DNA from: Spirodela intermedia
Lineage: Eukaryota; Streptophyta; Magnoliopsida; Alismatales; Araceae
Direction: 5' to 3'
Assembly: GCA_902729315.2 (NCBI GenBank)
Contig: LR746266.1
Location: 625,001-689,000, forward strand
Length of the DNA: 64,000 bases
Shown here: piece after piece, positions 34,513 to 46,471 of the stretch
Layout: each line of letters opens with the position of its first letter
Position numbering within the stretch: the first letter of the stretch is position 1
Notes under the pieces: generated by a model
Told to the model about the DNA's origin: nothing
The model's database searches: none
Seen by the model: only the letters and a program-made list of their open reading frames with translations
Made by a program: the position numbers and the translations under genes

Positions 34513-37500
34513 TCAGCAGTCGATGCTCGGCAGTGGCATCTTCCAATAGTTCCACGAGTTGAAATCCTCCTGCGATGAATGATGACCATGATGAAGGCTG
34601 AATGCCGGATTCAGCAAGGTTGAAATGGAAAGAAACGTGATTTTGATTTTTTTTTTTAATTTCAAGAAAAGAAAAATAAATCCAGTACGATATCATACTT
34701 TGACCATGAATGGACTTTTTTTATTTCAAGAGTTAAAAATTTTCAATTCTTGAGAAAGTGCACTGCAAATAATAGACTTTGACCATGATCTCGCTCATCC
34801 CTCAAATAAATGGTTCAATCGCTGACTTTAACATGATCAGCATCTGATTCAGTCGAGTGAAATAGCTAACCTGCTCAGCCACTGAAGTAGGTGGGAACAT
34901 GTCGTTGACCAGTGTGTGCAACGAAGTGTAAGACTTCACATCGATGCTGTGATTGACAGCCACTTCACCCTGTTGGATGGAGAGTAATATATTTAGTAAT
35001 CAGTCTCTGCCGACATAAAGATTGTTTTCAGAAGGAACAACTAGCACCTTGGGATTGATGATGAACACTTTTCCTTTCGGAATCCCAATTTTCCGATAAC
35101 TGAGCTCATCGGTATCTCTGTTCCCAAAGCCCGCATAGAATGGATTGTAGTCAGACGGGAAGAGTGCCCTAATATCCTGTCCAATTAAAGTTGCAGAAGG
35201 GATGAAACCGACGATGAGTACAGGTTGATCAAGAACAGCATTCTTTTAGCACTGACAGGTAAAATCAGACGATTAATGGATTCAATTATTTCAAAAAGAA
35301 TCACGAGGAGCCATTCCATTGCAGATCTTTACCTCTAAACATGCAATCTTGAATTCATGGGGAGCCCTGCGTATAACTGTCATCAAGAAAAATAGAAGCT
35401 CAAATCAGAAGTGTAATGAACGGAGATCCCAAATGGAATCACTTGTGTGTGCGTAATGGCGCGCTAATTTCAACATCTTTCACAAATATCACAGATAGAT
35501 CATCAATCACTCTCATTGCTTTGGATTTTATCCCCCCATTCTAACATGATAACATATCTGTTTTCAGGCACATGATAACATGTCAAGGAATGCCAAAAGA
35601 TTTTCAAGACAAAAGGAATGAGAGAAAAAAAGAGAAATAAGTCCAATTCGACTGTTTATGGGTATGTCCAGACGTGAACAATAAAAATGGATGATTAGTG
35701 CTGATGGGTCCACTGGGCTACGGGAGAGGTGACAGTTTCTGCCATACTTGCCAGAAATATGCATCTGTGCTGAGGGCCAAACTGAAAAAAGGAAGGAGGA
35801 AAAAAAATAGTGAAAATGTAAGGAAGCAGTAAGGCTTCATGGCCCACCGGGAAGATGGTGAGCCCTAACACTCTTCCATATTCCTATGTTCATTCACAGT
35901 AGCGCTGCCCTTGTTGATAGTCTGTCCGCGTTGTTTAAATGACTCTTATTTTATGAATTTACAGATCTCAGTTCTGTTCCGATTTAAATCCCAACCAACC
36001 TTAATTAACAAAATTCACATCTTTACATAGACTTGTACATGAAAAAATTACCTAAAATCACATGGAAGCGGGTCAAACACGGTCAAAATTACTTAAATTT
36101 TCAATCTTAGTCGTGATTTAACAAGTTTTATTTGACACTGTCCACAGCAGTCTGAAATTTTCCAGGCAAATAAAGCTTCCAAGGAATGTACTAGGAACAG
36201 AAAGGAATCAAGTTCCAAGAAAGAAAGAAAGAACAAAAGTCCCAAATGGAGAGAACACTCAAGCTTTGAAGGATCTCAAGAACGGGATAAAAGGAGCAAC
36301 CATCCAAAGCTTACTACAAGTGCCTTATACACATAGACTGTATGAGTTCGTGCCTTTGAACGTGATTTTAATGGTATATCAGTAGAATATGACTTAACGG
36401 TTGAAATTATCGAAAGTAGACTTGCACATAAAATGCTTGTTCTAAGCGCTTTGGCCATATATATGAACCGGAGTAGAGAAATATGGCTATGTTTTTTTTT
36501 TATGAAAATCAACCCATCAAGTAAGCTTTAATAACCCCAGGATACCAAGAAATTCTCACATACCAACTGTACCATTTACGGCATTCAATGGAACAAATAG
36601 TTGGCACCTGAAGAAGCCCAACAAAAATAAGTTTGTCACACCAAAAAATTGTAAAGAAATAGAAACGAAAACCAGATGAGGAGTTTTAGTGAAAAGAGCC
36701 AAAAGAAAAGAAAGGCCAATAAATTTTCTAGGCACTGATTTCAAACATCAGGATAGTCAAAGGTGGCGGCTGAAAGAGCTGAACAGTAAGTGCAAGTTAC
36801 AAAAGGATCAGCTTTTCGGTTAGACTTTAACAACACATTTCCAGCTGTACTGGATGACTGTAGTCAGCCAAAGACACTCAAAACCCACACCTTAATCTGG
36901 TGTGGGTTTTGAGTGCAACACCTTACCTGTGATAACTATACTGGATGGGCTTGGCCTTCAGATATCTAATGGCAAACTGAGCCAGGCATTGTATTCTGAT
37001 CACAGGCTATCTATAAACTCGATCAGTATTTGACAGATGATGAATTTGGCCCTTAAAATTAGAGTAATTATTCAAAAGAAACAGTGTATAAACAGAATCC
37101 ATGAGAAAGAGACAAAACTGTCCACGCTGCTCCCAATGGTAATCCAAGTCAACCAGTAAATAAGGTGAGGTAGTCATTTACCGTAAGTGGATTTCAAATA
37201 AATTCGCTACATTCCAGTTGACAAAAGTTACACATCCCAGTAACAACGGAAATTGGTTATAAGGATATACAAAAGCCACGGTAGTCATAAAAATGTTGAC
37301 CAAGATGAAGGACTTGAATGTTTGAAGAACTCAACTGTGGTAAACGCATATAGCTACATAAGATAAACCGTATGATAGCATATTATTTTACTGGGACCCA
37401 ACGTCAAAAGAAGCCTGGTGTTTGTCTCAGTACATCCTACATGCGCACTAAACCAGAATTTTGTGTTTATTTTTTACGTCATTCATAATAGAGTGATTAA

Positions 37501-40500
37501 AAGCTATTGAAGACAATGAACAACATTTTGGTCAAATAAGAGGATTCTAGAATATTGAACAATATCCTGTAACCACTGTAAGCATGCAAAATATACCGAA
37601 CATCTCCAGGCAGAACTTAAAATATCACGATCGATATGGCATTAGATAATGACGAATTAATACAAGACGCAATAGTCATCACCTTCACGATACAATGAAG
37701 GAAATAAACCATCAGGTGAAATCACTACAGGTCCATTTGGCAATGTCTTCCCATCCTGCAAAAGTCAGAAGGCAATAATTATGATGGATAAATAGAGTGG
37801 ATGCCATGCAATCTGAGAAAAGATGCAAGGAATAACTGGCGAGCCATGCTAAAATCTATACATGATTCATGATGAACGGATTAAGTAAACTGGAAATGTG
37901 AAACAACCACCTCAATTTTTTTCACATAGACCAAGTTCAAGCCATGATATGAATAGCTTAGGTAGTAGAGGTAATAATAATGAACTAAATCACTCTAGAA
38001 AATGCAAAGTTTTAAACCAAAATACGCTGTGAAAAAAATTTGAAATACATAAATGATTTACATAAAAAATAGCTCTCAGAATAGTACAGTAATTTTCTCT
38101 GTGATTTTTTTTTAAAAAAATTGTTCGCCTGTGACAGAACTAAAAACATTTCCATGATAAAAAGGATGAAATATATCCATACCTGTTTAATATTGAGAAG
38201 AAAACTTCTAGTCAGATACGCCTGAACAATGGCACGTGCACTGAGAAACAGCAACTGGTAACCATTTTCCTGGGGTCAGTTTCAAAAAAAGAAAATTATG
38301 ATTAGTCTGTAATGAACTGTTCTCCACCACCTTGTTACACCAAAAAAGAAGCTACCATATCATTCCAACGCTGTAAAGATCAATGAGAAACAAAGAAGAT
38401 GAAGCCAGATTCGTAATTTTAGTTAACAATTGTTAAATTATTCGATTGGTTAACTAAAAATTAGCCAGCAATATCCGGAGCATGCCAATTTATCTAGTCA
38501 TTGAGATTTTTTTCCAAAATAAGACTGTCGAAACGCATTCCTCCACAAGAAGACCAATCTTTTTTGGCCATGCCACAGAGAACAAAAATGATGTGCGTGC
38601 TCGAGGAACACAACGATCTACACGAATACTATGTTGAAAAATTGGAGCATCCTTTTTGGCGATGAGTGGAGCAGTATTTGAGTCTTGAAAAATAAGTGTG
38701 TAAAGGAGGCATACATCTAATAAACCAGGGGCTATTCCCGTTAATAATATGTAAAGAAAAGAATTATCCCGAAAACAGAGTTAAAAATGCAAATTCCAAA
38801 CATCACCTCACAATCATTCTCAATCTTGATAATACGTAATTAATTTCAAAATACTATTCAATATACTGGAAGCATATTCCCATAAATATGAATGCGATTT
38901 CAATACAACAGTAAAATGAGATAAGTGAGGTTTCGTTTTTTTCAAATGAGAATCCTAACTCAGATTACTCATAAAAAAATATAAGTAGGTTCGAATATCC
39001 CGAAAAACTACCAGGAGTGACTTTCCGTATCACTGTATAACTGCTGATTCCTCATACGCTATATATCAGTAATTCAAGGCTCGTGCGTAAATACAGAAAA
39101 GGCATTGTGAACCGATTTCCGTAAATATTTTTAGTTTCCATTACAGGTACAGTTTTTTCAACAGATTTGAATGCTAATCATATTCGATTGGTATCTAAAT
39201 TATTCTTCATCTTTCACATGCTGATTTTGTATCTAGCAATAACAATCCCTACTCATAGCAACCGAAAGAAAATTTTCATTTTATATCCTGCATACTAAAA
39301 ATACGCATAAGCAATGCAGCCCAAAAAATAACGCACCAGGTGAATAAAATGAAGCAGACAATTGATCAACAGATTGATTAATGCATACGACTGCTCATGA
39401 TCTGCCGAATTTACAGCTTCTACTGAAGAAAGTCTGCTACTGGACAGACTTTTGAGCTTTGTATTGTGCAAGTAGGAAAATAACTAATACCTTTATGGCA
39501 GAGAATAGCCGAGCAACACCAGATTGTGTCCAGTCTCTTCCAACCAAAGGCATGAATTGGCCCAGGACATCAGACCTAGAGAACTTGATAGAGTTAATGC
39601 ATTGTAACTAGTAAAATTAAATAACATGATCCACTGAGAAAAAAAAATTATACAATGCGTCCACATGCAAAAACAGACACACGGAGAGGAATACAACAAC
39701 GAAGTTCCTAGTCGTCATAAGGCATATCTCTTTTCAAACAAAAGGGTATCACATTAAAGCCAGGGCTACCATCAAATATGCGTAATGCTAAAATCCCTAA
39801 AAGAAAAAATCCCCATATTTGAGACAATGATGCCACCGCAGACAACTTTAAAACTCAGAATGCCCCAAGAGAATATGGTAGGAGGAACAAGGTTAATGGA
39901 TAACAGGGGGACTTTAACACGAATCAGAAAATAAAATAGGAAGATGAGAAACCAGTTCCATAATGGAGCCTAATGATAAGGGAGAATGGATACGTTCTCC
40001 AGCCCAAAATGATCAGTAGATGGTCAATGTAAATGCCAATATGACAGCTCGCATAGTTAGCTCCTAATAAATTTCTATTTTTTAGTCGCAACCTCTTGAG
40101 AGCAACTGCCCGATGCAAACTTACAATGCAACCCACAAGAAGTCTCACAAGCTGACCGAAGGAGTAGTGCAGCCCACCTTGTCAAGTCTCATTATGGACA
40201 AATAGAAGAGCTATCGTCCATTCATTAGAGAGCGGGAATAGGATCATCTAAACCTCTTGCCCATAAAATAAATTTGCAAGAGGATGTCTACATAGACACG
40301 ATATGGCAACAACTGGAAGACAGATTTAACAAGCTTGAATTGCTAAACAATCAATGTCTTTTTGGCTATTTGTTGGCCTTTCAGTTATAAAAGTTCACAT
40401 TGTCATTGATAGTGGCTTACTTGGTTATAGTTCCATCAACATCAGATATAACAATCCGTGCATTCCACTTCCATAAGTATACATGAGCATCAACCTGTTA

Positions 40501-42752
40501 CGCATGAAAAATGAAGCATTACCACGAAGGTGCACATATTATCTGCAGATATACACGAATATATGATACAAACGCAGCAAACCTGCTGTTTTCCGAGAAC
40601 TCTTGTGGAGAAACTGAAGGCAATAGTATTCTGCCCATCCTTCAACTTCAGTGATTCAATCTGCTTAGTGGTTGGAATATTTGTTCGGATGAAATGCTTA
40701 CGAGAAGATTCGTTACCATTAATACGAGGTGATCCTATTGAATCAGTGCGTGGGCTCTGCAAAAATGAATCGGAGTCCAAAAATACATCTTCTGATGAAG
40801 AGCTAGTATCCGTACGCTGGAGAGTTCTAACCCTTCGAAATGGAATCGGCCATAGTCTCCATCTACGGGAGGAAGATGGGGACATTGTGGGTGTGCCTGG
40901 GCTGGGTTCTGATATCCCTTCCTCTTCAACAGAAATACAGTTTTTCACGTCTATTGGTATCTCCAAGCCAAAAGCTGCCTTTCCAAGGACAAGGGGTGCG
41001 GCTACATCCCAAGGCAGGTATTTTTCTTTAAACCTCACAATAAGGTTTTTATTCTTGACAATTGACTGTCCAGATGATTCAAACTCTTCCCTTGAAATAC
41101 GATGGGCTTCAAAGGCTGCATTGGCAGATTTCAGGCCCATGCCAGGACGTAAGAGGTTTCCACAAAGAGATATCTCAAAACCTGGTAATAAAAAGGTAAA
41201 TGACAGAATGTAAAATGACAGCCTCAAAAACATCAAATATTCTTCTAGGAACAAAAATAAATTTGGCCTTCTTACCCATGCCGAACAAAGTCCCTTGTGT
41301 GTCTGGGATTTCTTTGGTGGATGACTGCTCCTGGATGCTTTCCATTGGTTCATAGTTCAGGTCCATATTCAGTTCTAATGACTTCACAGAGACAGAAACA
41401 GATCCTGATCTAGATTCTGAATTCTCAATGATCAAGCACTCCTCATGGGACTCAATGTGCATATTTATTGCAACTGATTCATCACCAGAAGGAAAATCAG
41501 AACTCGCCTGCGGTGTCGGCGGACAAACCTGATGAACCTTGTGTACCATGTCGGCACAAATGCCATGATTACGCACATGTTCAAGGCTCTCGTCAACAGT
41601 GACGCTGCCTTCAACTTCTCCATTATCGGTCCTTACATCTGAGGCCACAGGAAATGAAAACTCCGAACTTTCAGAGAGGTGTTTCGTGTCACTCTCAGTG
41701 TGAAAATCATCACTAGTTACCGATTTATTTACCAGTGGAGAAAAAGAAAGAGAACTATGTACAGAATCTTCGAGCTGAGTTCTTCCATTCATGGGCACAG
41801 ATGATGAATCAGAACCAGGAGAATCACACTTTTTTGTTTCTGATGCTAGATCTGAGAATTCCAGGCAACTCGAAAACACGTCATTTCCATTTCTCCTCAG
41901 GCCAGTATTCTCTTCAAGTGAGCTCCTGATGGATTGAGACTCTTGATGATGGTCAGGCAACTGTGCCTCTTTACTCGATTCTACAGATGAATGTCTCAAT
42001 GCCTTTTTAATATCAGGAGCAGAAGCATTCAAATCACGAAATAGATTTGCTCCCCATTCATCTCCACCAGAAGCAAAACCTTCAGCAGATCCTTCACCAG
42101 GTCCTAAATGAAACTGAGGCGTGGTCAACTGCACATTTTCCATGGCCACCTCATTTGAGGAAATTGGTGCAGTAAGAACATGGCCGTCAACACTGAACAA
42201 CACCATTTCTGAATTCAAGTCTTGCGAAGAATCGACCAGATCCTCTACATCATTTATGCTCTCATAACTATATGTATACTCTGTAGAACTGACGGAGTTT
42301 CCATTCAAAGGATCCTCAGCATGGAATTCATATAATTGAGCACTGGTTCTATCTATGATGTTACATCCATCAATTTCTTGGCTGTTCCTATTGTTATCTA
42401 GACCACCATCTTGAACAGAATCAGGAACATCAGAACTACTAAAAACTTGCTCTCCGCTCTCTGCATCCTTCTCTACTGATTCTTCCCTTACAAAATAGGC
42501 CTCCCCAGAGTTGTCAAGATACATGTGGAAGTTAGCTTCACTTCCATTGACAGATATACGGACAATCTTTTCAGCACCTTTGAGGACACCCTGGAACTTA
42601 CCAAACCGTACGTACCATGGGGTGCTGCGGTATGTCCCATCCTCTTGTTCAACAACAATTATATCAACAGCACCACCAAATGGGTGGAAAGGTGTTGCAA
42701 CAGAATAAACACCTTGAGTAATTAAGCTCCCAACTTTACTCACCACATTCAT
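34513..42752 (-). CDS. PAH1: Phosphatidate phosphatase PAH1-like (plant lipin)
   Basis: Ten coding exons on the minus strand join to 907 residues, close to the length of Arabidopsis PAH1: 42752-41276, 41181-40583, 40494-40421, 39575-39491, 38269-38183, 37755-37683, 35376-35333, 35176-35048, 34969-34871 and 34569-34513. The enzyme dephosphorylates phosphatidate to diacylglycerol, linking galactolipid supply and phospholipid synthesis. The lipin N-terminal domain occupies about 1-100 ([20 protein letters not shown], then [12 protein letters not shown]). A long Ser-rich, poorly conserved middle follows. Exon 2 holds [10 protein letters not shown], and the HAD catalytic motif DVDGT is at 710-714. 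Further conserved pieces are [27 protein letters not shown] and the C-terminal [10 protein letters not shown]. It resembles PAH1 more than PAH2. The start was set at 42752; the frame extends 18 nt further but only from a non-AUG codon. The leader carries upstream AUGs. Confidence 0.95.
36875..36915. repeat. Perfect 17-bp hairpin in a PAH intron
   Basis: CACTCAAAACCCACACC (36875-36891) is exactly complementary to GGTGTGGGTTTTGAGTG (36899-36915), with a 7-nt loop. It lies in the 2.3-kb intron between coding exons 6 and 7. The short motif TACTGGATG occurs on both sides, near 36848 and 36940. Confidence 0.95.
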
Positions 42753-42911
42753 CGTGACTGGCAGCAACACTGCCTCGTTACATGTAACCTTTCCAAGTGG
42801 AGCATACGATTGACAAAATTAAAGCAATGTCACCAATTTTATGCCCCACAGGTTCGGAAACAGAAAAATCTTAGTTCATGGGAAAGTTCTTCTTTTTTCT
42901 TGCTGGCATGT
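42749..42911 (-). promoter_or_regulatory. PAH leader segment with three upstream AUGs
   Basis: A likely acceptor (TTTTTGCAG) ends at 42912, so the last leader exon probably begins at 42911 and runs into the coding exon. It contains a 12-codon uORF (42909-42871), an 18-codon uORF (42805-42749) whose stop overlaps the main start as ATGA, and an AUG followed directly by TAA near 42782. Such uORFs usually lower main-frame translation. Confidence 0.6.
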
Positions 42912-45112
42912 CTGCAAAAAGGAAAAGCAACGATAAGTAATATGGAAAGGGTCCAAATAACAAGTATAGTTCACTAGGATTCTTAACGGAGATGTCTCTG
43001 GAACTTAATCAAGAACAATTCGTCGATTTCAAACTCTTAGGAGATGAGAAAAACGACGACAAAACTTGTGTCACTTTTAATCCAATCTTGAGAATATAGA
43101 CGTCATTTTACTAACATCTTTCAGAGGATCTACATTCGTGTTGATTTCCAGGGGTTTCCACCTCAATCTTTCCTATTAGGCCTTACCAAAGGACCTTCTT
43201 CCAGTTCTGGATTTTGCAGAAGTAAATGACGATCTCTCCAACCAATGACTCTCACCGCGTACGGGTTATTAACCCACCCAGCATTTCTGCAAACTATTGA
43301 GGAAGCTTCGACATGGTCGAGGTTAAACGATCCCAGTCGTTACACCCGTAACTTAAGGAATGCGATTGCTTGTGAAAAGTTGTCCAAAACACCCCAGAGG
43401 ATTGATGACATTTAACCGTATTGGCTAATGATCGAACCAACATGTCAACCCCTCCAAGCAAGCAAGAAAAGAAATACATTTTATTTCCCATTAGACTGGA
43501 GCCAGCGCGCAGATCGCTTGCATGCCGAAAAAATCGGCTGAATACCCCGAAGAAACCTTCTGCACAATCAAGGCAAGCAAAGTCCGGCAGAAAAATCAGA
43601 AAAAGATTGGAAAATTCTGGTCCCGAGAGGAAAACTTTTTCAGAAGAGGACGTCCCTTGTAACCCCGATCCCTACAGAGACTACGCAAACAAAATTGGTA
43701 CGCAAACAAAACCTGGTTGCCGAAAGAAGCACCAACCAGTCGACCTCCCCATTTCCCCTCGAATTGAAACCCTAAGACCCGGCAATTGTCGATCGACGAA
43801 GAGCAATTGATGCGGAGAAAGAGAACACAGAGCGAGCGAAAGGCGCACTACCTGAAAACTCACAGAGCACCAACACCGGAGAGAGAAAGATGGAGGGAGG
43901 GAGGAAGGAAGGAAGGAAGGAGAGAGACGGGACAAAGGCCAGGAGCCGTGACAGCATTTATTTTGAACCTCCTCGGCTCCTGTTTCTCCGACGTTGATGC
44001 CAGGGGAGTCTTGGCGGGTGGAGCCGCCGCTATTGGATAGGCCCTACTGACGTGTCCCCCCATCCCCCGCCACCTTTATGCACCAGAAGTCATTCATGGT
44101 CCAAGCTTCCTTCGCCGCAGAGAATTACCGACGACCGGCTCAAACCAACCCCTCAACTCGGCAGATTCTCTCCCCCCCCCACCCCCCCCCGAAAGAACTA
44201 CACAGAAGAGAGAGAGAGAGAGAGATAGAAGGGGGACAAGCTGTTGTTTTCATAATGGGCTTCAAACTGGTAGACGGGATTCTGACAGCACTCAGCCCAT
44301 TAACACCAACCGACCACAAAGCATTTTCGGCGCGTGGTACTTGCCGTTCCTGTCTTGTCTTATTTAGCGTGACGTGGACGGATACAGTATTGACGCGTGT
44401 GCGATCTCGCACAGAAGCGTCACGTGACAATCATCAAATGATTACCGCAAAAGGTATCGATTTGAATGTCGGTGGTCCTTTCTTTTTTTTTCTGTTGCAT
44501 GCTGATTTTCGTTTTAATTTAATTGATACTAATTTCACCGATTGGAAAAAGAACCATCTGGGTGATAAATTTATCTTTTTTATTTAAATTATTATTATTT
44601 TAGGTTAAAGCTTAGGTTTGAATTTTCCGAAAAAAATATGCACAATATAGGAATAAAATCACGGAATATGGGATAATAAATATTTAAATTTATCATGCTT
44701 AATATTCCACGCGGAGTGTCAACGCTCCAGCTGGTAAAGAGGTATCATGGACACTATCGACATGATACATTATCCGCTACCTCCCTACATCCTCCTGCCC
44801 TGGGCTCCGCCAAAAGCCGGAACTCGCGGGGTCACGATTCTCCGCGAGCCAAGGGAACGTGCAGCGAATCGGTCACAACTGGCGGTTTGGGAATAGAACT
44901 CCGAGGCCAGTGGGAGATCCAGGCCATGCCCCTTTGATCTGCAGTGGGAGCAGGCGGAGCTGCTGGCGGCAGATTTGGGCGGGAAGGAAGAGGAGGAGGA
45001 GAGAGAAGGCACGGGAGAGGTTCGCCGGCACTGCGGCAGGAGCAGAGGTTCTACCGGTATTTCCGCTTGCTCCACCTTCCCCATCTCCTGGAAGCCCTAG
45101 GTTCCGGAAGCA
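42912..45112. other. PAH 5'UTR intron and shared upstream region of PAH and the GPR107-like gene
   Basis: The PAH leader probably has a first exon ending at 43852 (TTTTCAG followed by GTAGTG on the minus strand) and an intron of about 940 bp down to 42912. From about 43960 to 45112 the two genes are head to head, sharing about 1.1 kb. This stretch includes a GA run near 44207-44227, C-rich runs near 44172-44190, and CACGTG and ACGTGG-like motifs. No further gene is visible. Confidence 0.55.
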
Positions 45113-46471
45113 ATGGGGGGAAGGACCCTCACCGCAGTCTCTTTGTTTGTGTGTCTCTCTTCTCTCTTCTCTCATTCTGTCGGTGAGATCAAATCAGAGA
45201 GAATCGTCGCGGACTCTCGCTCCATGATCGTCTTCGAGAAGTTTGGATTCACTCAACGCGGCCACGTCAACATCATTGTGTCCAATGTCTCCTTCTCGTC
45301 TGCCTTGGGTAGGGCAGATCCGAAACTCTTCGGCTTCTTCCTCCTATCTGATGAGAGCTTCATCCAGGCTGTCTATGAATCCCAGCAGCATAATCATAGC
45401 CCTAACCCTAATCCCCAGGCCAATAGTGACGACAACAAATGCGTCCTCTTCAGTAGGTTTGTCCAACTTCTTTTCAATTTCGATGAACTCCCGCAGAATT
45501 CCCCTTCTTTTTTAAACAAAACTTTTCCCATTACCCAGCCAGATGAGTACAGCCTCATCTTCGCTAGTTGCGTCCCTGAGACGACGGTCTCAATGTATGT
45601 CCGCACGGAGATGTACAACGGCCTTCCGGACGGACCCCGTGATTACCTCTCTGCTGGTCAATCAAGCCTTCCCTCCATCTACACTTTTTTTGCTACGGCT
45701 TACATTGTCTTCGTCGGGATATGGATCTACATCTGCCTCTTCAAGAACAGGCCCTCCACTCACCACATCCATCTTCTGATGGGCGGACTTCTTATTGTCA
45801 AGGCCTTGTTCCTCATCTGCGCAGCGGAGGACCAGCATTATATTAAAGTCACTGGAACCCCACACGGCTGGGACGTCGTTTTCTACATATTCCAGTTCTT
45901 GAAGGGTATTCTGCTCTTCACCGTAATCGTTCTGATTGGAACTGGATGGTCATTCCTCAAGCCATTCCTCCAGGAGAGGGAAAAGAAAGTCCTGATGTTC
46001 GTGATCCCGCTCCAGGTTATCGCGAATATTGCATCTGTTGTGATAGGAGAGACAGGGCCGTTCAATCAGGAATGGATAACCTGGAATCAGGTTTTCCTCT
46101 TGGTTGACATTATCTGTTGTTGTGCCATCATGTTTCCGATCGTTTGGTCGATCAGGACCTTGAGAGAAACTTCCAAGACTGACGGAAAGGCTGCTAGGAA
46201 CCTTGCCAAGCTTACTCTGTTCCGGCAGTTTTACATTGTGGTTGTTGGGTATCTATATTTTACAAGAATCGTGGTGTTTGCCCTGAAGACTATTGCGTCA
46301 TACAAGTACCGGTGGGTGAGTGTGGCTGCAGAGGAGGTGGTGACCCTCATGTTCTATGCATTCATGTTTTACATGTTCAGACCAACGGAGAGAAACGAGT
46401 ACTTTGCTATTGATGACGAGGAAGAAGAGGCAGCTGAAGCGGCCCTTCAGAGAGAAGACTTTGAGCTCTGA
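45113..46471 (+). CDS. Lung seven-transmembrane receptor family protein, GPR107-like (CAND6/7-type)
   Basis: The 452-residue intronless protein starts MGGRTLTAVSLFVCLSS, a signal peptide to about residue 24. A lumenal or extracellular domain follows to about 185, with cysteines at 110 and 153. Seven hydrophobic segments lie at about 187-209, 219-237, 257-277, 291-311, 323-345, 369-391 and 404-423. Between them are family stretches such as HHIHLLMGGLLIVKALFL, GWSFLKPFLQEREKK and MFYMFRPTERNEYF. The tail is acidic. This matches plant candidate GPCRs CAND6/CAND7 and animal GPR107/108, which sit mainly in the Golgi and trafficking system; G-protein coupling is not shown by sequence. The ATG follows a GC-rich leader. 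It is divergent from the PAH gene. Confidence 0.92.
   Translation: MGGRTLTAVSLFVCLSSLFSHSVGEIKSERIVADSRSMIVFEKFGFTQRGHVNIIVSNVSFSSALGRADPKLFGFFLLSDESFIQAVYESQQHNHSPNPNPQANSDDNKCVLFSRFVQLLFNFDELPQNSPSFLNKTFPITQPDEYSLIFASCVPETTVSMYVRTEMYNGLPDGPRDYLSAGQSSLPSIYTFFATAYIVFVGIWIYICLFKNRPSTHHIHLLMGGLLIVKALFLICAAEDQHYIKVTGTPHGWDVVFYIFQFLKGILLFTVIVLIGTGWSFLKPFLQEREKKVLMFVIPLQVIANIASVVIGETGPFNQEWITWNQVFLLVDIICCCAIMFPIVWSIRTLRETSKTDGKAARNLAKLTLFRQFYIVVVGYLYFTRIVVFALKTIASYKYRWVSVAAEEVVTLMFYAFMFYMFRPTERNEYFAIDDEEEEAAEAALQREDFEL

Noticed and set aside
40530-41213. A 227-codon plus-strand frame antisense to PAH exon 2
   Set aside because: Exactly opposite a conserved lipin exon containing [10 protein letters not shown], so it is a shadow.
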